64,000 nucleotides of DNA from Acinetobacter sp. S54. GTDB taxonomy: Bacteria; Pseudomonadota; Gammaproteobacteria; Pseudomonadales; Moraxellaceae. Positions 18,510 to 28,000 of the stretch are shown here, in pieces (positions within the stretch are counted from its first letter, which is position 1; every line of letters begins with the position of its first letter). The position numbers and the translations under genes are program-made. Below the pieces are notes generated by a model. That model did no database searches. It was not told where the DNA came from and saw only the letters and a list, made by a program, of their open reading frames with translations. The stretch lies in contig NZ_JACVUI010000007.1 in assembly GCF_016624945.1 (NCBI RefSeq), positions 1 to 64,000 of the forward strand. The letters run 5' to 3'.

Positions 18510-19061
18510 GTGGAATTTTTTGATTTTTTACTAAGCTTTGAACATTATCTCCCTGTTTTGATTCAGCAATATGGGCTATGGATTTATGCCATATTGTTTC
18601 TGATTATTTTTTGTGAAACTGCTTTTGTTTTCATGTTTTTTCTACCCGGAGATAGTCTGCTTCTTGCAGTTGGTGCACTTTGTGCGACTGTACAGTTGAT
18701 GAATCTAAGTTTTGTTATTATCTTGCTTTCGATTGCTGCCACACTAGGCTATATGGTGAATTATCATATTGGACGTCGTATGGGAGTTCGTATCTTTGAG
18801 ATCAAATCACGTTTTATTAAACATGAACATTTACTTAAGACCCATGATTACTTTAAACGGCATGGCGCATTAACAATTTTGGTCGCACGTTTTATTCCTT
18901 TTGTACGTTCTTTTGCACCGTTTGCGGCAGGCTCGAGTGCCATGAAATACACTGTTTTTTCCATATATAATGTGATTGGAGCTTTTATCTGGATTGCCTT
19001 ACTGGTCACAGTAGGTTACTTGTTAGGCCATACCGTTATGTTTATTGGTGATATAGAATAA
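18510..19061 (+). CDS. DedA-family membrane protein
   Basis: A polytopic inner-membrane protein (183 aa) of the DedA/VTT family. Several hydrophobic helices surround the re-entrant motif VFMFFLPGDSLLLAVGAL (near residues 45-60) and the second half motif VARFIPFVRSFAPFAAGSSAM (near 127-147) with conserved Arg residues. Members act in lipid-carrier recycling and membrane homeostasis; the specific substrate is not evident. The start is GTG 18510 with AAGGTAG upstream. Confidence 0.88.
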   Translation: MEFFDFLLSFEHYLPVLIQQYGLWIYAILFLIIFCETAFVFMFFLPGDSLLLAVGALCATVQLMNLSFVIILLSIAATLGYMVNYHIGRRMGVRIFEIKSRFIKHEHLLKTHDYFKRHGALTILVARFIPFVRSFAPFAAGSSAMKYTVFSIYNVIGAFIWIALLVTVGYLLGHTVMFIGDIE

Positions 19062-19125
19062 CCCTACTTTATGTTATAAAAAATCAGCTTGATCATCATT
19101 ACAAAACATGGGATATTCTGCCAAA

Positions 19126-19246
19126 GCGTTAGCAGTCATTTACAGTGACTGACTAAAATCGTAAGCGTTCACGTTAGCCAACGCATCTATTCCAGTATTT
19201 TTTTAATAATGGAGGTGGATGCATGTGTCTATACGGTATCCCCTCC
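19126..19246 (+). promoter_or_regulatory. structured 5' leader of the MFS gene
   Basis: GCGTT (19126-19130) can pair with AACGC (19180-19184), enclosing a 6-bp hairpin CAGTCA/TGACTG (19133-19151). Downstream, the Shine-Dalgarno GGAGG (19211-19215) plus GGAT can pair with ATCC plus CCTCC (19238-19246), putting the first ATG in the loop. The layout resembles a translationally controlled leader. No known riboswitch class was recognised. Confidence 0.35.
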
Positions 19247-19594
19247 ATGGAGTACCAAATGACACAGACTGATCATCCTATTATCTTGACCAAATCTTCT
19301 TCTTTAGAAAGTGAAAATAAAACACTCTACCCTCTGGTCATTGCACTTTTCCTTGCTTATCTTACGATATCTGCTCCTCTCGCGGTAATTCCTCTATACG
19401 TACATGACAGTTTAAATCTAAACAATTTTTGGGTCGGTATTGCAGTAGGCACTCAGTTTGTAGCGACAGTTTTAACACGCCCCTATGCTGGACGTATTGC
19501 CGATCAAATCAGTGCTAAACGTGCAACCTTACAAGGAATGGCGTCTCTACTTATTGCTGGACTGATTTATCTCATTGCTTTTTTTCACCCGTGA
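19223..19594 (+). pseudogene. MFS transporter, N-terminal fragment (frameshifted)
   Basis: This 123-codon frame encodes the first three or so membrane helices of a major-facilitator exporter (LYPLVIALFLAYLTISAPLAVIPLYV, then GIAVGTQFVATVLTRPYAGRIADQIS, the loop 2-3 motif). It ends at TGA 19592-19594. The following frame (-1) carries the rest. The break lies at a run of seven T (TTTTTTT, 19576-19585 region) in the zero-frame codons GCT TTT TTT CAC. One extra T, or a -1 slip there, would join the halves as ...AFFSPVTITIK. Two possible starts exist, ATG 19223 and ATG 19259, each with its own GGAG. The full protein would have about 417 residues, normal for the family. Confidence 0.75.
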
Positions 19595-20475
19595 CGATCA
19601 CAATCAAATTTATGATTTTGCTGCTTGGTCGTCTGGTTCATGGTTATGCTGAAAGCTTATTGGTGAGTGGACATCTGACCTGGGGACTCGGCCTAGTGGG
19701 ACAGCCACGTGCAGGTAAACTTCTTTCATTTACGGGCATGGCGATGTTTGGTGCTTTGGCTGCTGGTGCACCATTGGGGCTCTGGTTATATGACAGCTTT
19801 GGATTTTACGCGGTTGCATTGTTGATCATCAGTTTACCTTTAATCTCTTTGTTTATTGATGTATTTATTCGCGCTACTGTTCCACATAGTGGCATTTATC
19901 CCCCATTAAAACAGGTCATTCAATACGTTTGGCGTTTTGGTCTGGTACTAGCCTTACAAGGTGTAGGCTTTGCTTGTATTGGAACATTTGTCGCCCTCTA
20001 TTTCAAACAACAGCAATGGGCGTATGCAGGCTACGCATTGACCTTTTTTGGGCTGGCTTTTGTGGCTGTACGTATTTTTTGTGGGCATTTAACCGATAAA
20101 GTTTCAGGGTTTAAACTCGTCAAATATTCATTGATTGTTGAAGCCATTGGTCTGTTTTTATTATTTATATCACCTCGTGTGGAAATTGCATTATTGGGTG
20201 CAATCGTCACAGGCGCTGGATGTTCTTTAATTTATCCAGCACTCGGTGTAGAACTGATTAAAGGCGCGCCAGCTCAAATTCGTGGCACTGCAATGGGGGT
20301 ATTTTCCGCATGTCAAGATATTGCCTATGCGATTTATGCGCCTATATTTGGTTTAGTTGCACTTTATCTGGGATACCCATCTGTATTTATTGCGGCTGCG
20401 CTTTGCGCGCTGTTAGGGGGCATAGTCAATATTTTTACCCGAAAGTTTGCGCAACAAACACAAATCAAACACTAA
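19591..20475 (+). pseudogene. MFS transporter, C-terminal fragment (frameshifted)
   Basis: This frame, 294 codons from an overlapping GTG, holds the remaining helices of the same MFS transporter (LLLGRLVHGYAESLLVSGHLTWGLGL; ALTFFGLAFVAVRIFCGHLTDK; GCSLIYPALGVELIKG). By pattern it belongs to the YhhS/YfcJ-like arabinose-efflux group. It shows no internal stop or other damage, so the frame break is either recent, a sequencing error, or bridged by ribosomal slippage. The GTGA overlap with the upstream frame has no ribosome site for a separate start. Confidence 0.75.
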
Positions 20476-20478
20476 ACT

Positions 20479-20504
20479 TTGGGCACTATGTGCCCAATAA
20501 TTTT
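20479..20504 (+). terminator. terminator after the MFS gene
   Basis: A perfect 8-bp stem TTGGGCAC/GTGCCCAA with a 3-nt loop, then TAATTTT. Confidence 0.6.
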
Positions 20505-20526
20505 AGATGGTCATCTGCCTATTTTA

Positions 20527-21363
20527 TCAAAACTGGTTCAATTTCCAATGACCATTATTATTTCGAGTTCCCAATATTTTGAGTACCAGTACCAAACTCA
20601 ACAACAATAATAAATACCACGAACCGAGTTTCCCCCAGCCCACCATATGCCAGGCTTTGACCTGACTAGGATACAGCCAGATTCTATAAAAGGTACTGAT
20701 ATTCTCTGCAATCCAGATGATAAACGCCAAAACCAAAAGTACGGGCAACATCGGTAATTGATATATTTTCCCCGATAAATAAAAATTTAATCGAGTTTTC
20801 CAAAAAATAATTGCACTCCAGATAAATAACACATAACGCAGATCTGGGATAAAAAATTTGCTCATAAAATTTAGGTATGAACACAATGCTAATGCCAGCA
20901 TATTGCCAAACCGGGGTAAAGCCTCAAATGACATTTGATATAAACGTAACGAACGGGCAAAAAAACTCCCTACCGCCGAATACATAAATCCAGCAAAAAG
21001 CGGGACAGTCCAGAGTTTAAAGATTGCAGGTTGTGGATATTGCCAGGATGCAATCGCGGGATGCGTTAAAAAGATTTCCATTATCATGGCCATGATATGA
21101 AATAACGCAATGACTTTAGCTTCCGCCCAAGATTCAAGCTTGAGATAAAGCAGACACGCCTGAATGATTAAGGCATAAAATAGCAAATAATCATAGCGAT
21201 AAAACCCATGATAGTCATGACCACCCATTGGTGCGGTAAACATAAATGCCAATAGTAAAAGAATACCAAACAAGGCAGCCGAAGCGGCCTTAAAACAAAA
21301 ATGAAAACTTAAACTCAGGATGTACACAAAAACTTTATCCCAAGTATTTGGCGCTATATTCAT
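20527..21363 (-). CDS. DUF817-family integral membrane protein
   Basis: A hydrophobic protein of about 278 aa with seven or eight predicted membrane helices. The central motif [28 protein letters not shown] is characteristic of the DUF817 (YoaT-like) family, whose function is unknown. I start at ATG 21363 ([10 protein letters not shown]...), which overlaps the hemE 3' end by 29 bases. A longer frame from 21420 would overlap hemE by 86 bases and read hemE-derived sequence. No clear ribosome site exists, so translation is probably coupled to hemE. Confidence 0.78.
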   Translation of the reverse strand: MNIAPNTWDKVFVYILSLSFHFCFKAASAALFGILLLLAFMFTAPMGGHDYHGFYRYDYLLFYALIIQACLLYLKLESWAEAKVIALFHIMAMIMEIFLTHPAIASWQYPQPAIFKLWTVPLFAGFMYSAVGSFFARSLRLYQMSFEALPRFGNMLALALCSYLNFMSKFFIPDLRYVLFIWSAIIFWKTRLNFYLSGKIYQLPMLPVLLVLAFIIWIAENISTFYRIWLYPSQVKAWHMVGWGKLGSWYLLLLLSLVLVLKILGTRNNNGHWKLNQF

Positions 21364-22408
21364 GTACGGTATCAACAAAAATTTTCGGTTGAGTTGGATC
21401 AACCCACTGAGTAATACCATGCCCTAAATTGGCCACATACCCTGTGGTTTCACCATTAGCATATGCATCGTCCAGCATAGCTTTGACGGACTTTTCAATA
21501 GATGATGCAGAACCATACAAAACCGCAGGATCCAGATTACCCTGTACGGCAGCACGACCAGCAATGCTTTGACGCGCCACATTCAACGGAGTTGTCCAGT
21601 CCAGTCCAAACGCATCTGCGCCTGTCGCGATCATCGGTTCTAGCCATTGACCACCGCCTTTAGTAAATAAAATCACTGGAATACGGCGACCATCCTTTTC
21701 ACGCTGTAAACCAGCCACAATTTTTTGCATATAATTGAGTGAAAATTCAATATATTCACGATGTGCTAAAGCCCCACCCCAACTGTCAAAAATCTGGATG
21801 GCTTGAGCACCTGCATCAATTTGTGCATTCAAATAGTCAATGACCGCCACAGCAAGTCGATCCAGCAAGGCATGCAAAACTTCTGGCTGCGCATAAAGCA
21901 TGTGTTTGGTATGACGAAAGTCTTTGCTAGAACCACCTTCAATCATATACGTTGCCAATGTCCAAGGACTTCCTGAAAATCCAATTAAGGGAACTTGACC
22001 ACCCAAAGCCGAACGAATAGTCGAAACAGCATTCATGACATAATCCAGATCAGATTTGGCATTAAAGTTAGGTAAATTTAAAACATCTTGTTCATTGCGA
22101 ATCGTTTTTTTAAACTTTGGCCCTTCACCTGCTTCAAAATAAAGCCCTAAACCAAGAGCATCTGGCACTGTCAGAATATCTGAAAATAAAATAGCTGCAT
22201 CTAAGTCATAGCGACGTAAAGGTTGTAAAGTCACTTCACAGGCAAAGTCAGTATTTTTACATAAAGATAAAAAGTCACCTGCTTTGCCGCGCGTTTCACG
22301 ATATTCTGGTAAATAACGACCTGCTTGTCGCATCATCCATACAGGTGTGGTATCCACAGGTTCACGCAATAAAGCACGTAGAAAACGATCATTTTTTAAG
22401 GTCGTCAT
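21335..22408 (-). CDS. hemE: uroporphyrinogen decarboxylase
   Basis: A 357-aa cytoplasmic haem-synthesis enzyme that decarboxylates the four acetate side chains of uroporphyrinogen III to coproporphyrinogen III. The family signature [16 protein letters not shown] (near residue 22) contains the substrate-binding Arg residues. The second motif, [18 protein letters not shown], is also present. The length is standard. Its 3' end overlaps the DUF817 gene. Confidence 0.95.
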   Translation of the reverse strand: MTTLKNDRFLRALLREPVDTTPVWMMRQAGRYLPEYRETRGKAGDFLSLCKNTDFACEVTLQPLRRYDLDAAILFSDILTVPDALGLGLYFEAGEGPKFKKTIRNEQDVLNLPNFNAKSDLDYVMNAVSTIRSALGGQVPLIGFSGSPWTLATYMIEGGSSKDFRHTKHMLYAQPEVLHALLDRLAVAVIDYLNAQIDAGAQAIQIFDSWGGALAHREYIEFSLNYMQKIVAGLQREKDGRRIPVILFTKGGGQWLEPMIATGADAFGLDWTTPLNVARQSIAGRAAVQGNLDPAVLYGSASSIEKSVKAMLDDAYANGETTGYVANLGHGITQWVDPTQPKIFVDTVHEYSAKYLG

Positions 22409-22612
22409 TTACTTTCTCTATCTCAATTTTTATTGCATGCATCATAACAAAAAGGTTTGCTATTTAATAACTTCTAAGTGGGATAAAATGCAGATCGAGT
22501 AAGATAAAAATGGATAACTACACAAAAGAACTACTGCATCACGATGTATTTTCTGTAATACTTGCCAAGTTTTCTGTCCTAACTATATGAATAATTCTTA
22601 AGGTTGAATTAC

Positions 22613-23923
22613 ATGTTTGTTCGCTCTTTGCTCGCTTTGAGTCTAACCTGTATTATGACTGGCACAGCGTTTGCTGCACCTACGGCCGAGCAACCGTTAA
22701 ATCCAAAAGTGATTCGCACTCAATCCGTTCAAGATCCGATTGATCCACTTGCCATTGAACATAAGCCTCTTTCACAAAGTTCATCGTCTGCATCTAGTCC
22801 TGTATCTACACCGGATGCAAATGTTGCTGCTGCATCTAGTCCTGCGAGTTCAGATCAAGCACAAGTCAGTGCCCAGGAAGAACACGACCTGAATCAGGCA
22901 TCTGCCACATTGCAAAATCTTGAAAGCAGCGAGACTAAAAATGCAGATACAGGTATCGCGCCTACTTCTGCTCAGAAAGCAGCAGCGACTACTACTGCAA
23001 GCAAAAATCAGGCTGGTAAAGCATCATGGACACTTGATGGTTTAAATAATGCAGACTGGTATGAAAATATCGGACGTGGTCAGTTCCCTGTGTATGCACG
23101 TGCGCAAGTGATGCTTAATAATACTCATGCTTCTCCAGGTGCAATTGATGGCACCAGTGGGATGAATACGCTAAAAGCTCTTTCCTCTTTTCAGCAAATG
23201 AATGGTTTGAAACCAACAGGTGAATTGACTAAAGAGACGTGGGATGCCTTAGTCGCAAAGCAGAATAAGCCAGCTTACGTGGAATACACCGTGACCGAAG
23301 ACGATTTAAAAGGTCCTTACGCCGCATCTATTCCACATGATTATGCCTTACAAGCCAAGATGAAAGGTTTGTACTATGTTCGCGTTACAGAGATGTTGGG
23401 TGAAAAATTCCATATGGATGAAGACTTTTTGAAAAAGTTAAATCCTAAAGCAACCTTTAAAAAAGCTGGTGAAAAGATCATTGTTGCCAATGTGCGTAAT
23501 GACCTACCAGAAGATATTCATTTGATTATTGCCCATAAAGGTGCGCGTCAGTTATATCTATTTAATAGTCGCAACCAAATGATTGCTTCATTCCCTGCAA
23601 CTATTGGTAGTAGCGATACCCCATCTCCAGCTGGAACTTATAAAGTTGTTGGTGTTGCTCGTAACCCTTGGTATAGCTACTCTCCAAGTAATTTTGTACA
23701 AGGCAACAACCTGAAACCACTTTCACTACCACCAGGTCCCAATGCGCCTGTAGGGAATATCTGGATTGGTTTAAGCAAGAAATCATTTGGTATTCACGGT
23801 ACTCCAAACCCTTCTGCTATTTCTAAAACAGCATCACATGGTTGTATTCGTTTAACTAACTGGGATGCCAATGATTTGGGTAATAAAGTACGCAGTGGCG
23901 TAACTGTTAAATTCCTTGAATAA
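22613..23923 (+). CDS. exported L,D-transpeptidase with peptidoglycan-binding domain
   Basis: A 436-aa envelope enzyme that forms 3-3 cross-links or attaches proteins to peptidoglycan. A signal peptide (MFVRSLLALSLTCIMTGTAFA) is followed by a Ser/Ala/Thr-rich low-complexity linker to about residue 140. A peptidoglycan_binding_1-type domain follows (LNNTHASPGAIDGTSGMNT...TKETWDALV), then a LysM-like stretch. The C-terminal YkuD domain has its catalytic motif HGTPNPSAI...SHGCIRLTN (Cys near residue 413). I start at ATG 22613, which has AAGG upstream, instead of the in-frame TTG 22604. A strong terminator follows. Confidence 0.9.
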   Translation: MFVRSLLALSLTCIMTGTAFAAPTAEQPLNPKVIRTQSVQDPIDPLAIEHKPLSQSSSSASSPVSTPDANVAAASSPASSDQAQVSAQEEHDLNQASATLQNLESSETKNADTGIAPTSAQKAAATTTASKNQAGKASWTLDGLNNADWYENIGRGQFPVYARAQVMLNNTHASPGAIDGTSGMNTLKALSSFQQMNGLKPTGELTKETWDALVAKQNKPAYVEYTVTEDDLKGPYAASIPHDYALQAKMKGLYYVRVTEMLGEKFHMDEDFLKKLNPKATFKKAGEKIIVANVRNDLPEDIHLIIAHKGARQLYLFNSRNQMIASFPATIGSSDTPSPAGTYKVVGVARNPWYSYSPSNFVQGNNLKPLSLPPGPNAPVGNIWIGLSKKSFGIHGTPNPSAISKTASHGCIRLTNWDANDLGNKVRSGVTVKFLE

Positions 23924-23940
23924 AATCAATTCAATACTTT

Positions 23941-23972
23941 AAAAGCCTGTAATTATATGCAGGCTTTTTTTA
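23941..23972 (+). terminator. intrinsic terminator after the L,D-transpeptidase gene
   Basis: The stem AAAAGCCTG/CAGGCTTTT with a 10-nt loop is followed by a T-run. Confidence 0.85.
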
Positions 23973-24160
23973 TATTTTCTTTTTATAGTTATCAATTATT
24001 CTGATGCTTTTTATTGTTCTATTATTTTTAATAATAACAATAAAATATTAAAATCATTTCAAAAATAGAACAATTTGTTCTAATCCTGGTATTTTTACTT
24101 TCATACGAGATTGCTACTATGTGTTCATGAAATAAAACACAAGAATTTAGGAGTTGCAGA

Positions 24161-24850
24161 ATGAATGCTTATTTACATCGCAGCGAAAACCGTGGTCATG
24201 TGAAAGCAGGCTGGTTAGATACTTATCATAGTTTTTCATTTGGTAGTTGGTATGACCCGAAATACATGGGTTTTGGTCCACTACGTGTGATTAACGATGA
24301 TACTGTTGCCGCACATAATGGTTTTGGCACGCATCCGCATGACAATATGGAAATCCTGACTTATGTAACCAATGGTCGACTCACTCACCGTGATAGCATG
24401 GGTAATGAAAAACATATTAATGCGGGTGAATGGCAGTTAATGAGTGCTGGTACAGGCATTACACATAGTGAAATCAATAATGGGGATGAACCTGTTCATC
24501 TATTCCAAATTTGGATTCACCCAAATGTGCGTGATGCTGAACCAACTTATCAACAAATTAACCTTGATCCGCACCAAGCGCCCAATGAATGGCATTTGAT
24601 TGTTGGACCTAATGATAATGCTCCTATGTTTATTCGCCAAAATGCGGAAGTTAAAGCTGCTGTATTGGAAGCGGGTAAAACACTGGAAATCGAGGCAACC
24701 TTGAAACACAATTATGTACATGTGGTGAAAGGTCAAATTATGATTGAAAATCAAATTGTTAAAGCAGGAGATGCTTTATTGTTTGATGAGAAAACAACGA
24801 TTAATGCCCTTGAAGATAGTGAAATGATCTGGTTTGATTTGCCTGCATAA
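24161..24850 (+). CDS. pirin family protein (YhhW-like)
   Basis: This 229-aa bicupin shows the pirin metal-binding motif GFGTHPHDNMEILTYV (His residues near 57-59) and GTGITHSEIN (His near 103), with Glu in the same site. Bacterial pirins of the YhhW type can show quercetin 2,3-dioxygenase activity, but the physiological substrate is unknown. The start has AGGAG upstream (TTTAGGAGTTGCAGA). Monocistronic with a strong terminator; nothing ties it functionally to the CRISPR array that follows. Confidence 0.9.
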   Translation: MNAYLHRSENRGHVKAGWLDTYHSFSFGSWYDPKYMGFGPLRVINDDTVAAHNGFGTHPHDNMEILTYVTNGRLTHRDSMGNEKHINAGEWQLMSAGTGITHSEINNGDEPVHLFQIWIHPNVRDAEPTYQQINLDPHQAPNEWHLIVGPNDNAPMFIRQNAEVKAAVLEAGKTLEIEATLKHNYVHVVKGQIMIENQIVKAGDALLFDEKTTINALEDSEMIWFDLPA

Positions 24851-24857
24851 TGTTATT

Positions 24858-24897
24858 AAAAAACGCATTGTTTCGTCAGAAGCAGTGCGTTTTTTTA
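24858..24897 (+). terminator. intrinsic terminator after the pirin gene
   Basis: A stem AAAAAACGCA...TGCGTTTTTTT with a central loop and U-tract. It also insulates the array's trailer end from plus-strand transcription. Confidence 0.8.
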
Positions 24898-24994
24898 TTG
24901 AATATATAATTTATTTGATCATAAATTATTTTATATTCATTAAATAATTTAATCCTAAAATGGCAACTCTGTACAATCAAAATTTTAAAAATAA

Positions 24995-25054
24995 ATCTCC
25001 CGATATATATTCTACCTTGAACTGCCAGAAGCGATTAATGTAACGTTAACAGCA
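24995..25054 (-). CRISPR. possible decayed terminal repeat and spacer at the trailer end
   Basis: Bases 25018-25022 (TGAAC) match the end of the consensus repeat and lie exactly 32 nt before the first clear repeat, the normal spacer length. Over 24995-25022 about 13 of 28 positions match the consensus. This suggests a 94th, heavily degenerated repeat and one extra spacer (25023-25054) at the oldest end. Confidence 0.3.
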
Positions 25055-28000
25055 TTTCTAAATGACGTATGCCGTCATGAACGGTGTAGATCGATCAACT
25101 AGACTTATCAAAATTTTCTAAATGACGTATGCCGTCATGAACAAAACCACTGGAGATGGTAAGCCTCTCCAGTTTTTCTAAATGACGTATGCCATCATGA
25201 ACACGGAATCGCATAAAGTGCATGTTCCTGAAAATTTCTAAATGACGTATGCCGTCATGAACAACACTTACCCGCATAATATGCAGCATTTGTATTTCTA
25301 AATGACGTATGCCGTCATGAACTCGTAGAAGCTCAAATCGTACTAACCGATGATTTTCTAAATGACGTATGCCGTCATGAACCGATAGCCGTAGCTTCGG
25401 TATAACTTAATGGCTTTCTAAATGACGTATGCCGTCATGAACACGGTGATAACCAAGCTGAATGCCCGAAATGTTTTCTAAATGACGTATGCCGTCATGA
25501 ACATTAAGCAGCCTTTACTTGTTTTTCTTCTAACTTTTCTAAATGACGTATGCCGTCATGAACCTAATGATGTTCTTGGATTATTAGCTTTGTCATTTCT
25601 AAATGACGTATGCCGTCATGAACGAGATCCTTCAGCAAACTTGCGTGTTTACATTTTTCTAAATGACGTATGCCGTCATGAACCAATATCAAGACCATTA
25701 ATGTTTGAGTATATTTTTCTAAATGACGTATGCCGTCATGAACAACACCTGTTTATTTGGTCTAAATACTGAAATTTTCTAAATGACGTATGCCGTCATG
25801 AACCACATCTGCAGGAATTGATTATGACCTGACGTTTTCTAAATGACGTATGCCGTCATGAACTGACTTTGCAAGCCATGCCAGTAAATGAAGTATTTCT
25901 AAATGACGTATGCCGTCATGAACGCTAAATAATGTGGCTCTACCCTTTTATTATTTTTCTAAATGACGTATGCCGTCATGAACAAAGCACAACTGTTCTA
26001 CTCGTGAACCAATTTTTTCTAAATGACGTATGCCGTCATGAACTGCCGAATACATCCTTGCAATACTTTTCAAAATTTCTAAATGACGTATGCCGTCATG
26101 AACAAAGTTGAATCACCTATTGCCACTTACAAAGTTTTCTAAATGACGTATGCCGTCATGAACCTAAATCGGGTCGTACTGTTTTATCAAGTTTATTTCT
26201 AAATGACGTATGCCGTCATGAACCAAGTTCCTCATCTGAAACAGGAACATATTTATTTCTAAATGACGTATGCCGTCATGAACAGTTAATAATGTCGAAA
26301 ATTAGATTAATAACATTTCTAAATGACGTATGCCGTCATGAACGTGTAGTCGTAAATCCAGTAATGAACAAAGGTTTTCTAAATGACGTATGCCGTCATG
26401 AACTTTGGAACCATGGAAAGAAATGTTGAAAAAGTATTTCTAAATGACGTATGCCGTCATGAACCATTGATCAGCGCTCGTTTAGCATCAGTTAGTTTTC
26501 TAAATGACGTATGCCGTCATGAACAAACAAGCAAGGGCCGTTGCGCGTAAAAATGTTTTCTAAATGACGTATGCCGTCATGAACACCTATACCCTGTGAA
26601 CACAAATCACCTAAAATTTCTAAATGACGTATGCCGTCATGAACAAATCCATTGCTGAATCGGTTGGCTCTGGAAATTTCTAAATGACGTATGCCGTCAT
26701 GAACTCGCAGACTACGAGGCGGTTGAAGCGGCAAAGTTTCTAAATGACGTATGCCGTCATGAACTCCCTGACGATGGTTGCACACGAACTCAGAATTTTC
26801 TAAATGACGTATGCCGTCATGAACCCGATAAACGCTGATTATTTCACGTTGTTTTCTTTCTAAATGACGTATGCCGTCATGAACAAGGGGGCTTTATGCC
26901 AGAACCAACAACATCATTTCTAAATGACGTATGCCGTCATGAACATTGTAGAACGTTGATTGGATAACCAACGTCATTTCTAAATGACGTATGCCGTCAT
27001 GAACTAACTAATTCTTGCTCAAGAGCATCCATTCTATTTCTAAATGACGTATGCCGTCATGAACGTACTCAAAATGGCTCAATTATTTGTCCTTCTTTTC
27101 TAAATGACGTATGCCGTCATGAACAAGCATGACCGAGCATAATTTCACAGACGTGTTTTCTAAATGACGTATGCCGTCATGAACTAGAAAACGAGCGCGT
27201 ATATGAAGCAGCGCAATTTCTAAATGACGTATGCCGTCATGAACCGATAATGGTGCTAGTTTTAGAGTTATTGGCATTTCTAAATGACGTATGCCGTCAT
27301 GAACCTACAACTTCTTGAGGAAACTTTTTATCATCTTTTCTAAATGACGTATGCCGTCATGAACTTGGATGTGACAGACAGACTGACACGCATACTTTTC
27401 TAAATGACGTATGCCGTCATGAACCTGGATCTCGCCGCTGCAGCTGAACTGCAGTTTTTCTAAATGACGTATGCCGTCATGAACCTACCTTAGCAGTAAC
27501 CAAAAAAACTCAGTCATTTCTAAATGACGTATGCCGTCATGAACATAATAATACTTTGAGCGGAGTTATCCAAAACTTTCTAAATGACGTATGCCGTCAT
27601 GAACGTGAGCGTTTTTACAACCTTAAACATATCGATTTTCTAAATGACGTATGCCGTCATGAACGGAGGACGACCACCCATTTGAAAACCGCCTAATTTC
27701 TAAATGACGTATGCCGTCATGAACATGTTGGCCAACCCGATGGTATTGGCGATCACTTTCTAAATGACGTATGCCGTCATGAACAAAGTATTGACTTTGC
27801 GTGTAAATCCATTTCTTTTCTAAATGACGTATGCCGTCATGAACAAGCAATCACTACTTGCTGGGTTGAATTAGAATTTCTAAATGACGTATGCCGTCAT
27901 GAACTTTGTCATGATTTAAGACATACGTTTGCAAGTTTTTCTAAATGACGTATGCCGTCATGAACAATTACCGTTCAAAGAAAGAATTTCTCCAAATTTT

